A DNA stretch of 64,000 nucleotides from Leptotrichia sp. oral taxon 215 str. W9775 (GTDB lineage Bacteria; Fusobacteriota; Fusobacteriia; Fusobacteriales; Leptotrichiaceae): NCBI RefSeq assembly GCF_000469505.1, contig NZ_KI272836.1, positions 1-64,000 of the forward strand, in the 5' to 3' direction. Shown in pieces: positions 53,212 through 62,855 of the stretch. The notes under the pieces are model-generated. The model had not been told where the DNA came from, did not search any database, and saw only the letters and a list, made by a program, of their open reading frames with translations. How positions within the stretch are numbered: position 1 is the first letter of the stretch; every line of letters begins with the position of its first letter. The position numbers were made by a program, and so were the translations under genes.

Positions 53212-54291
53212 ATGGAAAATAACGCTAATAGCAGTAATCAGACTGTAAAAACAGAAAATACTGAATATAAATGGCAGAAACTAAATTATTTTAATAAATT
53301 CAAAATTAAAAATTACATACTTACTTTTGTGTCAATAATTGCTCTATATATTGTATTAAGCCTGACATTTGATCCTACCGATCTTTTCAGCTACACAAGT
53401 GGAATTTATGTAAACATACTAATTTATATATTATTTGCAGTGAGTCTTAATATAACTGTTGGACTTATGGGACAGCTGAATCTGGGACAGGCTGGATTTA
53501 TAGCAATTGGAGGATATTCAGCCGCATATATTTCAAAAATATTAGTAAACTATAATCTTCCGCCAGTAGTACAGTTAGTTCTTGTATCTTTATTTGGTGG
53601 AGTAGTTGCAGCTTTATTCGGATTCTTAGTTGGTGCAAGTACACTGAGATTAAGAGGGGACTATCTTGCAATTATAACTCTGGCATTTGGAGAAATTGTA
53701 AAATATATTGTACAAAACCTTGATTTCTTAGGTGGAGCTACTGGACTGAATAACATTCCTAGAATTATAGATTTCTCAAATTCTTATTTCATAGTAGTTA
53801 TTTCAATTATTATAATTGCAATGGCAATGACTTCAAGAAAAGGAAAAGAAATACTCTCAATTAGGGAAAATGAAATTGCGGCTGAAAATATCGGAATGAG
53901 ATTAAATAGAATAAAACTTTATGGATTTGCATTTTCAGCATTTTTTGCAGGAGTTGGAGGTTCGTTATTTGCACATAATGTTGGTATTTTAAAACCTGAT
54001 AAATTTGGATTCCTGTTCTCAATAGAAATTTTAGTTATGGTGGTTCTTGGAGGACTTGGAAGTATTACAGGAGCAATACTTGCAGCTATACTTCTAACTT
54101 CATTAAATGAAGTTTTAAGAGATGTTTCACAGTTTAGATATTTAGTTTATGCAATTATTCTAATTGCCCTGATGATTTTCAGACCTACAGGAATTTTTGG
54201 TACAAAGGAATTTACTTTTGCAGGAACTAAACGTCGGCTGAACCGGATACGGAATTACAGAAACAACAAGACTGAAAGCAAAAAAAGCTAA
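53212..54291 (+). CDS. livM: Branched-chain amino acid permease LivM
   Basis: 359 aa, about nine membrane segments after a polar N-terminus of 30 residues. Seen: LNITVGLMGQLNLGQAGFIAIGGYSAA, LAIITLAFGEIVK, and the C-terminal ALMIFRPTGIFG. Strong ribosome site AAGGAGGAAA. Partner of LivH. Confidence 0.95.
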   Translation: MENNANSSNQTVKTENTEYKWQKLNYFNKFKIKNYILTFVSIIALYIVLSLTFDPTDLFSYTSGIYVNILIYILFAVSLNITVGLMGQLNLGQAGFIAIGGYSAAYISKILVNYNLPPVVQLVLVSLFGGVVAALFGFLVGASTLRLRGDYLAIITLAFGEIVKYIVQNLDFLGGATGLNNIPRIIDFSNSYFIVVISIIIIAMAMTSRKGKEILSIRENEIAAENIGMRLNRIKLYGFAFSAFFAGVGGSLFAHNVGILKPDKFGFLFSIEILVMVVLGGLGSITGAILAAILLTSLNEVLRDVSQFRYLVYAIILIALMIFRPTGIFGTKEFTFAGTKRRLNRIRNYRNNKTESKKS

Positions 54292-54326
54292 AGTAAAATA
54301 TAAATGAAGGAAAATAGGAGATTGAT

Positions 54327-55085
54327 ATGTCATTATTAAAAACGACAAATTTAGGAATATCTTTTGGCGGACTTCGAGCCGTTGATGATGTAAATATGGA
54401 AATTAAAGATGGCGAACTTATTGGTCTTATTGGACCAAACGGTGCCGGTAAAACAACAATCTTTAACTTATTGACAGGGGTTTATAAACCTACAGATGGA
54501 GATATTTCCCTAAACGGTATTAGTATAAATAAAAAAAATACTCCTCAAATAGTGGCTTTAGGAGTTGCCAGAACATTTCAGAATATAAGGCTGTTTAAAA
54601 ATTTATCTGTACTTGATAATGTAAAAATGGCATTAAATAGCAGCATGAAGTACAATACTTTTGAAGCAATTTTCAGACTTCCAAGATTCTGGAAGGAAGA
54701 AAAGGAAATTACAGACAAAGCATTAGATTTACTGGATATTTTTGATATGGCTGAAATGGCTAATGTTATATCGGGAAATCTATCTTACGGACAGCAGAGA
54801 AAACTTGAAATAGCAAGAGCACTTGCTACAAATCCTAAACTGCTTCTACTTGATGAGCCTGCGGCCGGAATGAACCCAAATGAAACAAAGGAACTTATGA
54901 ATACAATAAGTTTTATAAGAAATAAATTTAACATAGCAATTCTTTTAATCGAGCACGATATGGATCTGGTTATGGGAATATGCGAAAGATTGTATGTACT
55001 GAATTTTGGAAAGGTTATCGCTTCAGGACTTCCTGATGAAATTCAGAATAACAAGGAAGTTATAGCCGCTTACCTTGGAGAATAA
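54327..55085 (+). CDS. livG: Branched-chain amino acid ABC transporter ATPase LivG
   Basis: 252 aa. Walker A GPNGAGKTT, Q-loop FQNIRLF, signature LSYGQQRKLEIARAL, Walker B LLLLDEPAAGMN, H-loop IEHDM. The signature LSYGQQ is the LivG-type form. 36 nt after livM. Confidence 0.95.
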   Translation: MSLLKTTNLGISFGGLRAVDDVNMEIKDGELIGLIGPNGAGKTTIFNLLTGVYKPTDGDISLNGISINKKNTPQIVALGVARTFQNIRLFKNLSVLDNVKMALNSSMKYNTFEAIFRLPRFWKEEKEITDKALDLLDIFDMAEMANVISGNLSYGQQRKLEIARALATNPKLLLLDEPAAGMNPNETKELMNTISFIRNKFNIAILLIEHDMDLVMGICERLYVLNFGKVIASGLPDEIQNNKEVIAAYLGE

Positions 55086-55111
55086 AAAATTAAATAAAAA
55101 AGGAGAATTTT

Positions 55112-55825
55112 GTGGATATTTTAAATGTAAATGATTTAAATGTTTACTATGGTGGAATTCATGCCATAAAAAATATTTCATTTAATATAAAAAAAGGGGA
55201 AATAGTTTCCCTTATCGGTGCAAATGGTGCCGGAAAAACATCTACATTACATGCTATTTCCGGTCTTGTGCCTATAAAATCAGGAGAAATTTCTCTAAAT
55301 GGAGAAAATGTAACCAATATTGAAGCACACAAACTTGTCAGCCTTGGAATGGCTCACGTTCCTGAAGGACGTAGAATTTTTACTGAACTGACTGTCCTTG
55401 AAAATCTGGAAATGGGTGCCTATACAAGAAACGATACTGAACAGATAAAGGAAGATATTAATCATATGTTTACACTGTTTCCTAGACTTGCTGAACGTAA
55501 AAAACAGCTTGCTGGAACAATGAGTGGAGGAGAACAGCAGATGCTTGCAATGGCGAGAGCTTTAATGTCAAGCCCTTCACTACTTCTGCTTGATGAACCT
55601 TCAATGGGACTTGCTCCATTGCTTGTTCAGGAAATTTTCAATATTATTGAAAGAATTAATAAGGAAGAAAATGTAACTGTTCTTCTTGTTGAACAGAATG
55701 CAAATATGGCTTTATCAATAGCAGATAGAGGATATGTCCTTGAAACAGGAAAAATAATTCTTGAAGGAACAGGAAAAGAACTTCTTTCCAACCCTGAAAT
55801 TAAGAAAGCTTATTTAGGTGGATAA
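55112..55825 (+). CDS. livF: Branched-chain amino acid ABC transporter ATPase LivF
   Basis: 237 aa. Walker A GANGAGKTS, AHVPEGRRIF, signature MSGGEQQMLAMARAL, Walker B LLLLDEPSMGLAP and H-loop LVEQNA. GTG start behind AAAGGAG. Last gene; followed by the third 220-bp repeat, which gives the terminator. Confidence 0.95.
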   Translation: MDILNVNDLNVYYGGIHAIKNISFNIKKGEIVSLIGANGAGKTSTLHAISGLVPIKSGEISLNGENVTNIEAHKLVSLGMAHVPEGRRIFTELTVLENLEMGAYTRNDTEQIKEDINHMFTLFPRLAERKKQLAGTMSGGEQQMLAMARALMSSPSLLLLDEPSMGLAPLLVQEIFNIIERINKEENVTVLLVEQNANMALSIADRGYVLETGKIILEGTGKELLSNPEIKKAYLGG

Positions 55826-55840
55826 TATTTTTTAAAAAAA

Positions 55841-56062
55841 GGTTATCTCAAAAAAATTGAAATGTAAAGTGAAAAACTATATTTTTGAATTATTTAAAAT
55901 TTTACAATGTAAAACAGGAAATGAATTTAGGAAAAGTCATCTGTCCGAGCCTTTAGGCAAGTTTTTGACTTTTCCTTAATGAATGACTGTTTTATATAAG
56001 TATAATTTTAGTAAATGAAGAAATATAGTTTTTTCTATTATATTTACATTTTGAGACAGCCT
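55841..56062. repeat. About 222-bp imperfect palindromic repeat, copy 3
   Basis: GGTTATCTCAAAAAAATTG... to ...CATTTTGAGACAGCC followed by TTTTTT. On the minus strand it is very close to copy 2, including the GCCTAAAGGC centre. Sits between convergent livF and the 5'-nucleotidase gene and can terminate both. Confidence 0.78.
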
Positions 56063-56087
56063 TTTTTATTTTGATATTTTTTATTCT

Positions 56088-57830
56088 CTACTTAACTTCG
56101 CTTTCTTTTATTGATCTTACATTTAAAGTTCTTCCGTCTGAAGATATAGGTATTTTAATGCTTCCATCTTTCAGTTTTTCAGCAAGCTTTGATAATAAAG
56201 GATTTTTGAAGTTATATTTTATTACTTCCCAGTTATTATCAAGCTCAGGTGTTACTTTTCCACCTTTTTCTTCAGTAATATATTTTATAATCAGATCTCT
56301 CATTCTTCCGCCATCTTGTAATTCATCATAAGAATCATAATACTTATCAGCATCTGTTACCAGTTTCAAATTAGATAATGTACCAAATCTGTAGTTATTT
56401 ACAGCTAATTTATATGTTGCCTTAGGATCAATAGGCTTTCCATTTATTGTAGGATTTATAATTCTTTGTCCTGCAGGTTTTGTAGGATCTACTTTATAGT
56501 TAACTCCGGCAAACATATCAAAGTTGTATCCTCTTATGTTTTCATTAAAGCTTATTGTTAAATCTCCTGGCTGTAACTGATTATAGAAGCTGTAAGACCA
56601 TTCCATATATTTAAGAAGATTTTCTCCTGTAATATTTACACCTATTAAAGTATTTGTAAATTTATAGATAAATGCCACATCTTTTCTTTTAAAAGGACCT
56701 TTTACAAGGTTTGAATTAAAGTTAAACAATGCCGCTGCTGAGACATCTGCTTTTGCATAATGTTTCTGTACTGCATTTATAAGCTGTATTACTGGTGTTT
56801 CTTTTAATGTAGCTGTAGGCATTGAAGTTATTTTTGAATCTCCTGTCACAAAATCAGGTCTTTCAATAAATGTTTCTGTAACTTCTCCAACAACTTCATT
56901 TGCATATTCTTTTGATTTTTTATCTACATAAGCATATTTTTCAGCTATTTCCTTATCTTCAGGAACATCTTTAGTAGAAATATTTTCAGTTGTTACAGTT
57001 TTTTTCTTTGTTTCTGTATTATAAGTTACAACTCCTTTTGCCACATAAACTCCGTAAGCTCCAGGTTCTATTGTTTTTACTCCGTTTACATCTGTATTAT
57101 AGACAGCATGTTCATGACCAGCAAAAATTATATCAAACTGAGGGAATTTTTTTGCTGCTTCCATTATTCCAACTCCACCTTTTTCATCTTCTCTTCCTAA
57201 GTGGAAAGACCCTATAAGAACATCATATTTCCCTTCAAGTTCTTTCAAAGTAGCTGACAATGCTTCTTCAGGACCTAAAAACTTAAGATCTTCAAAATGA
57301 TCAGGAGTTGAAGCTTCCCATATAGGTATATGAGGTACAAGATATCCAACAATGGCAACTCTTACACCATCTATTTTTTTAATTACATATGGCTTTACAA
57401 AAGGTTTATTATTACTTTTCCTGATTACGTTTGATGCAAGGACAGTTCCTTTAAATCCTTTTATATTTCTTTCAAGGAAAGATTTTTCAAAATTAAATTC
57501 ATGATTTCCCAATACAAAGACATCGTATTTCAAATCATTCAATGTTCTTATTAAAGGATGAACAGCTTCATCATTAAATAATTCAGCACTGTTATCCTGC
57601 AATAAATCTCCATTGTCTATTACAATTACATTTTTATTTTCTTTTCTCTGCTGCTTAAGAATAGTGGCAACCCTTGTTAGCCCATTATTATCCTTTTGTT
57701 CACCTATTGCATAATCATAGGAAAAAAGCCTTCCATGTATATCCGATGTTTCTAAAAATACTATTTTTACTTCCTTTCCAAATATTGCAAAAGCTAAAAG
57801 TAAAAATATACCCCATAACCATTTTTTCAT
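56088..57830 (-). CDS. 5'-nucleotidase / 2',3'-cyclic phosphodiesterase family protein (UshA-like)
   Basis: 580 aa, secreted: signal peptide (MKKWLWGIFLLLAFAIFG), then a metallophosphatase (about 22-290) with LETSDIHGRL, IDNGDLLQD, VLGNHEFNF and FAGHEH, and a C-terminal 5_nucleotid_C domain with VSAAALFNFNSN, GVNITGENLLKYMEWS, and NNYRFG. Hydrolyses periplasmic nucleotides or cyclic nucleotides to nucleosides and phosphate. Confidence 0.92.
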   Translation of the reverse strand: MKKWLWGIFLLLAFAIFGKEVKIVFLETSDIHGRLFSYDYAIGEQKDNNGLTRVATILKQQRKENKNVIVIDNGDLLQDNSAELFNDEAVHPLIRTLNDLKYDVFVLGNHEFNFEKSFLERNIKGFKGTVLASNVIRKSNNKPFVKPYVIKKIDGVRVAIVGYLVPHIPIWEASTPDHFEDLKFLGPEEALSATLKELEGKYDVLIGSFHLGREDEKGGVGIMEAAKKFPQFDIIFAGHEHAVYNTDVNGVKTIEPGAYGVYVAKGVVTYNTETKKKTVTTENISTKDVPEDKEIAEKYAYVDKKSKEYANEVVGEVTETFIERPDFVTGDSKITSMPTATLKETPVIQLINAVQKHYAKADVSAAALFNFNSNLVKGPFKRKDVAFIYKFTNTLIGVNITGENLLKYMEWSYSFYNQLQPGDLTISFNENIRGYNFDMFAGVNYKVDPTKPAGQRIINPTINGKPIDPKATYKLAVNNYRFGTLSNLKLVTDADKYYDSYDELQDGGRMRDLIIKYITEEKGGKVTPELDNNWEVIKYNFKNPLLSKLAEKLKDGSIKIPISSDGRTLNVRSIKESEVK

Positions 57831-57907
57831 CTCTAATCACTTCCTTCTCTATATTAAATTTTATTGTTACTAAATATTTTTTAGTTCACTGGATAAACAA
57901 ATTAATC

Positions 57908-58468
57908 CTAATATATTATATCATTTGTAGGATATGTTTCATTTTCTTCAAAAATTTTTCTTATTTCATTTTCATGACTGTCTTCTTTTAAAAAGAATTC
58001 TTCACTATAAAAAGAATAGAATTCCAGTTCACGTAAATCAACTACTTTCTTCATGACCATATATGTATCTTTTGAATCAGGAAAATATATATACATTCTA
58101 TAATTATAATTTCTAGGAGCAAAATCATAATCCCTGTCATTTAAGTTAAGTGGTAAAAGTTTTTTCACATCCCTTTCAAATTTATCAATATAGTCAAACA
58201 GCAGTTCATATGTCATTGTTTTCTTTTCTTTTTCATTATAAACCAATCCGATTTCAATATTTTCAGAATGGCCATCCTTATTTAACATTTGATAGACCAT
58301 CTTATCGTTTTCTGAATCACAGTAAATCCTATTTCCTAATTTTTTACTTTCTATCAGTTCTATCATTTTCTTTTCATAATAGGTAGGCTTGTTAGAAATC
58401 CATTTACATGCTGCTGAAAAATTAATTCCACATATTACCATGCTTAATAAAAATATTATTTTTTTCAT
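57908..58468 (-). CDS. Secreted protein of unknown function (186 aa)
   Basis: Signal peptide (MKKIIFLLSMVICGINFSA) followed by CKWISNKPTYYEKK, then YCDSENDKMVYQMLNKDGHS, ENIEIGLV and a Tyr-rich end (DYDFAPRNYNYRMYIYFP). The YQ-LNKDG / ENIEIGL run is like that of the Lys/Thr-rich secreted protein at 6142-6876. ATG 58468 follows AAAGGAG. Starts 27 nt after the PgeF gene's stop; role unknown. Confidence 0.68.
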   Translation of the reverse strand: MKKIIFLLSMVICGINFSAACKWISNKPTYYEKKMIELIESKKLGNRIYCDSENDKMVYQMLNKDGHSENIEIGLVYNEKEKKTMTYELLFDYIDKFERDVKKLLPLNLNDRDYDFAPRNYNYRMYIYFPDSKDTYMVMKKVVDLRELEFYSFYSEEFFLKEDSHENEIRKIFEENETYPTNDIIY

Positions 58469-58494
58469 AACTTGTCTCCTTTGCACTTTTTAAT

Positions 58495-59268
58495 TTAAAA
58501 ATCATCAAAACTGATCATAGCTGTTGCCCTTCCTGATTTTTTTCCTTCCCTTCTATGTGAATAAAACTTTTCATTCCACGTATTTTCCTGTGAAACTACC
58601 AAATTTTCTTCCTTTATTCCTAATTTTAATGCCATTATTCTGTTAAAAAGTGTATTATCAAAATGGTATTTTCCTGTTTTTTCATTGATTTTAAAAGATT
58701 GTTTTACCAGTTCACTTTCTTTTCCAAATTTTTCAGCAAAATTTTCATAAAAATCATTTCCTACTTCATAATTTTCCTGCTGTATTCCTATTCCCAAGCC
58801 CATCAGAACATTTTCAGGTTCTGTTCCAAATGCTTCCTTCATTACTTCAAGACCATTTTTCATTATTTCCTTAAAACTTCCCGGCCATCCGGAATGCCAC
58901 ACACCGATTGCCTTATTTTCCTTATCATACACAAATATAGGCAGACAGTCTGCATAAAAGGTAAATAGCGCTACATCCTTCCTGTCTGTTACAAAACCGT
59001 CTATTTCCCTGTATACATACTCTTCCGTATTTTTAGATATAACTTTAACATTATTTGTATGTGTCTGAAACGACATTACAGGAATTTTTCTATTAAGATT
59101 CAAATTTTCCAGAAGTCTATTTCTATTCTTTTCCTGTGCCCCTTCCTTCTGTCCTTCCATTCCACAGTAGTCTGACATATTTCCGGCATTTTTTTTACTG
59201 TAAATAGCTTTTATTCCGTAATTTTCAAATTCTTCGATATAAAAATAATTCTCTTTTTCTTTAAACAT
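58495..59268 (-). CDS. pgeF: Peptidoglycan editing factor PgeF / YfiH (purine nucleoside phosphorylase-like, laccase-domain)
   Basis: 257 aa. Seen: FQTHTNNVKVI, YADCLPIFVYDKENKAIGVWHSGWPGS (conserved C and HAGWRG-like block, here HSGWPGS), GLGIGIQQENYEVG, and SHRREGKKSGRATAMI. Known members remove wrong amino acids from muropeptides or act on purine nucleosides. Directly adjoins ispA (TGA-ATG). Confidence 0.9.
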   Translation of the reverse strand: MFKEKENYFYIEEFENYGIKAIYSKKNAGNMSDYCGMEGQKEGAQEKNRNRLLENLNLNRKIPVMSFQTHTNNVKVISKNTEEYVYREIDGFVTDRKDVALFTFYADCLPIFVYDKENKAIGVWHSGWPGSFKEIMKNGLEVMKEAFGTEPENVLMGLGIGIQQENYEVGNDFYENFAEKFGKESELVKQSFKINEKTGKYHFDNTLFNRIMALKLGIKEENLVVSQENTWNEKFYSHRREGKKSGRATAMISFDDF

Positions 59269-60141
59269 TCAGCCACCCCGCTTTCCAAAATAATCTGTTA
59301 AATCCATCAATATTCTGTTACTGTCAAAATTTTCAATTATTATTTCTTTTGCCTGAGTAATATAATCCTCTAATATTTCCTTTGATTTTTCCAGTCCAAA
59401 CAGACTGGGATAAGTTGTTTTTTCATTTTTTTCATCATTTGATTCTTTTCCTGTTTCAGAAAAGTCTCCTTCGATATCTAAAATATCATCCTTTATTTGA
59501 TATGCAATTCCTATAAGTTTTGAATACTGTACTAATTTTTCCCTTTTATCCTCTTCAATATCAAGTGCTATAAGCGGAAGTTCAATAGCAGCTGTTAACA
59601 GCTTCCCTGTCTTATGTGCATGAATATATTTCAATGTTTCAAATGAAACCTTCACATGCTCAGATTTCATATCTACAAACTGGCCACCTGCCATACCATA
59701 AAAACCTGAATATTCTGACAACTTTGCTATAATCTTCACTTTATTTGAATCAGACACAGCCGAAGAATTGGCAACTATATTAAATGCCTCTGTGAGAAGT
59801 ACATCTCCCACCAGAATTCCTTCAGCTTCTCCATATTTTACATGAGTTGTAAGTTTTCCCCTTCTATACATGTCATTATCCATGGCAGGAAGGTCATCAT
59901 GTACAAGGGAATAACAATGAATAAATTCCAGTGCGCAGGCAATATCTTCTATGGCTTCATATTTTTTCCCAAACAAATCACACATCATATACATCAGTAT
60001 AGGACGTAATCTCTTCCCACCATTCATGACTGCATATTTCATTGCTTCTGAATACAGTTCAGGCTTTTCATACCTTTCCAGTATTTTCTGAAGATTCCTT
60101 TCAACAAGTTCTTTTTTCTCAGCTAAATATGCTTTTAACAT
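59269..60141 (-). CDS. ispA: Farnesyl/geranyl diphosphate synthase (IspA-type polyprenyl synthetase)
   Basis: 290 aa. Seen: NGGKRLRPIL, first Asp-rich motif DDLPAMDND, GEAEGILVGDVLLTEAF, KTGKLL, and the second QIKDDILD. Condenses IPP with DMAPP for undecaprenyl and other isoprenoids, downstream of Dxs. The start shares a base with the xseB stop (TAATG). Confidence 0.93.
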   Translation of the reverse strand: MLKAYLAEKKELVERNLQKILERYEKPELYSEAMKYAVMNGGKRLRPILMYMMCDLFGKKYEAIEDIACALEFIHCYSLVHDDLPAMDNDMYRRGKLTTHVKYGEAEGILVGDVLLTEAFNIVANSSAVSDSNKVKIIAKLSEYSGFYGMAGGQFVDMKSEHVKVSFETLKYIHAHKTGKLLTAAIELPLIALDIEEDKREKLVQYSKLIGIAYQIKDDILDIEGDFSETGKESNDEKNEKTTYPSLFGLEKSKEILEDYITQAKEIIIENFDSNRILMDLTDYFGKRGG

Positions 60142-60362
60142 TATTCTACCTCTTCAGTTTCAAGTTTTCCATTTTTTTCAAGAACTTTTAATACTTTTCC
60201 TTCCCCTACTTCCAACAATTTTTCTGAATCCTTTATAAGCTTTATTGCTTTTTCATATTCAGCAATAGAATCATCAAGGGATAATTCTTCATTTTCAAAT
60301 TTTTCTAAAATTTTATCAATTTCAGAAATGTTTTCCTCATAAGTCTGTTTTTTTACAGCCAT
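60141..60362 (-). CDS. xseB: Exodeoxyribonuclease VII small subunit
   Basis: 73-aa helical subunit: YEENISEIDKILEKFENEE and LSLDDSIAEYEKAIKLIKDSEK are the diagnostic signature. xseA is not in the window. Overlaps ispA. Confidence 0.94.
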   Translation of the reverse strand: MAVKKQTYEENISEIDKILEKFENEELSLDDSIAEYEKAIKLIKDSEKLLEVGEGKVLKVLEKNGKLETEEVE

Positions 60363-60435
60363 TTTTAACCTCCATTTTTCCTTTATTGTTTATATTTTCC
60401 AATTTAAAATCATATTGATAGCTACACTACTGTTT

Positions 60436-60990
60436 CTATAATGATGACTTATAAAAAGTCACTATTTTCTTATTGTAGTCCCTCTCATCATATTTTACAA
60501 GATTTCCAACTGTATCTTTTGATTTTTCATATACACTGTGTTCAGAAATTATAATTCCGTCCTCAGCCAGAATCTCACTTTCTGATATTTTTTCAAGCGT
60601 TTTTTCAGTAATATTTTCCTTATATGGAGGATCTAGAAATATAACATCAAACTTTTCATTTTTTCTTCCTAATATTTCAACGGCACGAAACACATCATTT
60701 TTATATGCTCTGCATTTCCCGTCTAATTTTAGATCATTTACATTTTCGATGATAATTCTCAATGCCTCCTTATCCTGCTCTATCATGACAGCTCTTCCAG
60801 CTCCCCTGCTTAAGGCTTCGATAGCCATATTTCCAGTTCCTGAATATAAATCAAGAAATCTTGCATCTGTTATTTTATCTCCAATTATACTGAAGATTGC
60901 TTCTTTTATACGTTCAAGTGTAGGACGTGTTTCCTTCCCTTCCCTTGATTTTATTTTTCTATTTTTTAATGTTCCTGAAGTTATTCTCAT
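60436..60990 (-). CDS. rsmD: 16S rRNA (guanine(966)-N(2))-methyltransferase
   Basis: 184 aa. Seen: MRITSGTLKNRKI, RPTLERIKEAIFSI, LDLYSGTGNMAIEALSRGA (SAM), and FLDPPYKE (catalytic DPPY). Methylates G966 in the small ribosomal subunit. Confidence 0.93.
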   Translation of the reverse strand: MRITSGTLKNRKIKSREGKETRPTLERIKEAIFSIIGDKITDARFLDLYSGTGNMAIEALSRGAGRAVMIEQDKEALRIIIENVNDLKLDGKCRAYKNDVFRAVEILGRKNEKFDVIFLDPPYKENITEKTLEKISESEILAEDGIIISEHSVYEKSKDTVGNLVKYDERDYNKKIVTFYKSSL

Positions 60991-61046
60991 TTCAATCCTT
61001 TTATTTTCTAGTTTTTATATAATTAATTCTATAAATTATTTTCCAG

Positions 61047-61790
61047 CTATTTAAAATTTATTACAAGTTTTTCATCTAAATTTACATCTGCAACCAGTAA
61101 TTCATAATGTTCCTTTTCTGATTTCTTTCCTGTTAAATTTTTAAACTCATAATCCTTATAAACTATACTGTCTATTTTTCTGCCAGATTTGTTATACACA
61201 TTTATATAAAGTATTTCTGCCTTATTCTTTTCTGAAAAATTACTTACAAGGTCAAAACTGTACACAAACTTCTTTGTTTTATTAAATCCTGTATTCTGTA
61301 AGTCATAATATACTCCCAGTCTTCCTTCTTCCTTAGATGGTATAACTTTGGAAATTGCAAACCATTCCCTCTGGATATTTCCTACAGACTGGTTTTCATA
61401 TATATTTTCATCAAATTTTATTACAGCTCTCAAATTTTGAGATTTTTTATAATCTGAATAAAATTTTATATTTTTTATATATTTCCCCTTGTTATTTTTA
61501 TTACTGTTATTAGGATTATTGTTGTCATTTTCCCTAGTCTGATCAAGCCAGAACATAAATGTTGACTTTATATTATATTCTCCAAGATTTGAAAAAGTAT
61601 ACATACTTTCAACCTTTATAGTGCTATCTTTTTCTATAGTAATATTTAAATCCTCCCTTTTTATTAAAAGAGGTTCCGGTCTTACTATTTTTATATTCCC
61701 AACTGCCATAAAATTATCTTCTGCAGTAAGAACAACACTGAATATTAAAAAAATCATTATAAAAATCTGTTTAAAATATTTTTTCAGCAT
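61047..61790 (-). CDS. Secreted protein of unknown function (247 aa)
   Basis: Signal peptide (MLKKYFKQIFIMIFLIFSVVLTAE), then VRPEPLLIKREDLNITIEKD and VESMYTFSNLGEYNIKSTFM. That order, with a mixed charged and beta-rich remainder and an Asn-rich loop (NNNPNNSNKNNKG), recalls DUF4424-type proteins; I am not sure. Between queA and rsmD on one strand, so co-transcription is plausible. Confidence 0.62.
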   Translation of the reverse strand: MLKKYFKQIFIMIFLIFSVVLTAEDNFMAVGNIKIVRPEPLLIKREDLNITIEKDSTIKVESMYTFSNLGEYNIKSTFMFWLDQTRENDNNNPNNSNKNNKGKYIKNIKFYSDYKKSQNLRAVIKFDENIYENQSVGNIQREWFAISKVIPSKEEGRLGVYYDLQNTGFNKTKKFVYSFDLVSNFSEKNKAEILYINVYNKSGRKIDSIVYKDYEFKNLTGKKSEKEHYELLVADVNLDEKLVINFK

Positions 61791-61811
61791 AAATATCCTT
61801 TACTTAAAAAT

Positions 61812-62834
61812 TTAATATATAAACATTGAATCTCCAAAGCTGTAAAATCTATATTTTTCCCTTATTGCTTCATGATAAGCGTTAAATACTGTTTCCTTTC
61901 CTCCAAATGCTGATATAAGCATTATTAAAGTAGATTTTGGTAAATGGAAGTTGGTAATTATCGCATCTACTACTTTAAACTTATAATCACCGTAAATAAA
62001 TATACTAGTTTCACTTTCTCCTGAAATAAGCTTTCCATCTTCATCAACAGAAGATTCAAGAGTTCTTACAGAAGTAGTTCCCACTGCTATGACTCTGTTT
62101 CCTTTTTTCTTCGCATCATTTACAATCTTAACTGTTTCTTCCGGCACTTTATATTTTTCACTGTGCATTTTATGTTCCAGTATATTTTCAGTCTGAACCG
62201 GTCTGAAGGTTCCAAGTCCCACATCCAGAAATACTTCAGCTATAATTACACCTTTTTCCTTTATTTTTTCAAGCAGTTCTTCTGTAAAATGAAGGCCTGC
62301 TGTAGGTGCGGCCACTGATTCCCCTTCTTTTGCATAAACTGTCTGATATCTGCTTTTGTCCTCCAGTTTTTCTGATATATATGGTGGAACCGGCATTTCT
62401 CCCAGTTTATCAAGTATTTCCTCAAAATTTCCCTGAAAACTGAATTTTAAAACTCTATTTCCATCTTCTTTTATTTCAACTAGCTCAGCTTCCAGCAATC
62501 CTTCAGAAAATATTATTTTCTGACCCATTTTTAATCTTTTGGCCGGTTTTAATAAAACCTCCCATGTATATAAATCATATCTTTTTAACAGGAAACATTC
62601 CAATACTGTTCCGTTTTCCTTATGACCATATAGTCTGGCAGGTATTACTTTCGTCCTGTTTAATACGAGGACATCATCTTTTTTCAAATAATCTATTATA
62701 TTATAAAATCTTTTATGTTCGATTTCTTTTTTCTCTTTATTTAAAACTAATAATTTTGAATGATCCCGAGGATTCACAGCATGTTGTGCTATTAGCTCCT
62801 CGGGTAATTCAAAATCAAATTCCTGAATATTCAT
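61812..62834 (-). CDS. queA: S-adenosylmethionine:tRNA ribosyltransferase-isomerase
   Basis: Makes epoxyqueuosine in the tRNA anticodon. 340 aa. Seen: FDFELPEELIAQHAVNPRDHS, ARLYGHKENG, AAPTAGLHFTEELLEKI, LDVGLGTFRPVQ, EKYKVPEETV, AVGTTSVRTLES, and TNFHLPKSTLIMLISAF. 21 nt behind the lysozyme-like gene. Confidence 0.96.
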   Translation of the reverse strand: MNIQEFDFELPEELIAQHAVNPRDHSKLLVLNKEKKEIEHKRFYNIIDYLKKDDVLVLNRTKVIPARLYGHKENGTVLECFLLKRYDLYTWEVLLKPAKRLKMGQKIIFSEGLLEAELVEIKEDGNRVLKFSFQGNFEEILDKLGEMPVPPYISEKLEDKSRYQTVYAKEGESVAAPTAGLHFTEELLEKIKEKGVIIAEVFLDVGLGTFRPVQTENILEHKMHSEKYKVPEETVKIVNDAKKKGNRVIAVGTTSVRTLESSVDEDGKLISGESETSIFIYGDYKFKVVDAIITNFHLPKSTLIMLISAFGGKETVFNAYHEAIREKYRFYSFGDSMFIY

Positions 62835-62855
62835 CTTACCTCTTTTTCAATTTTT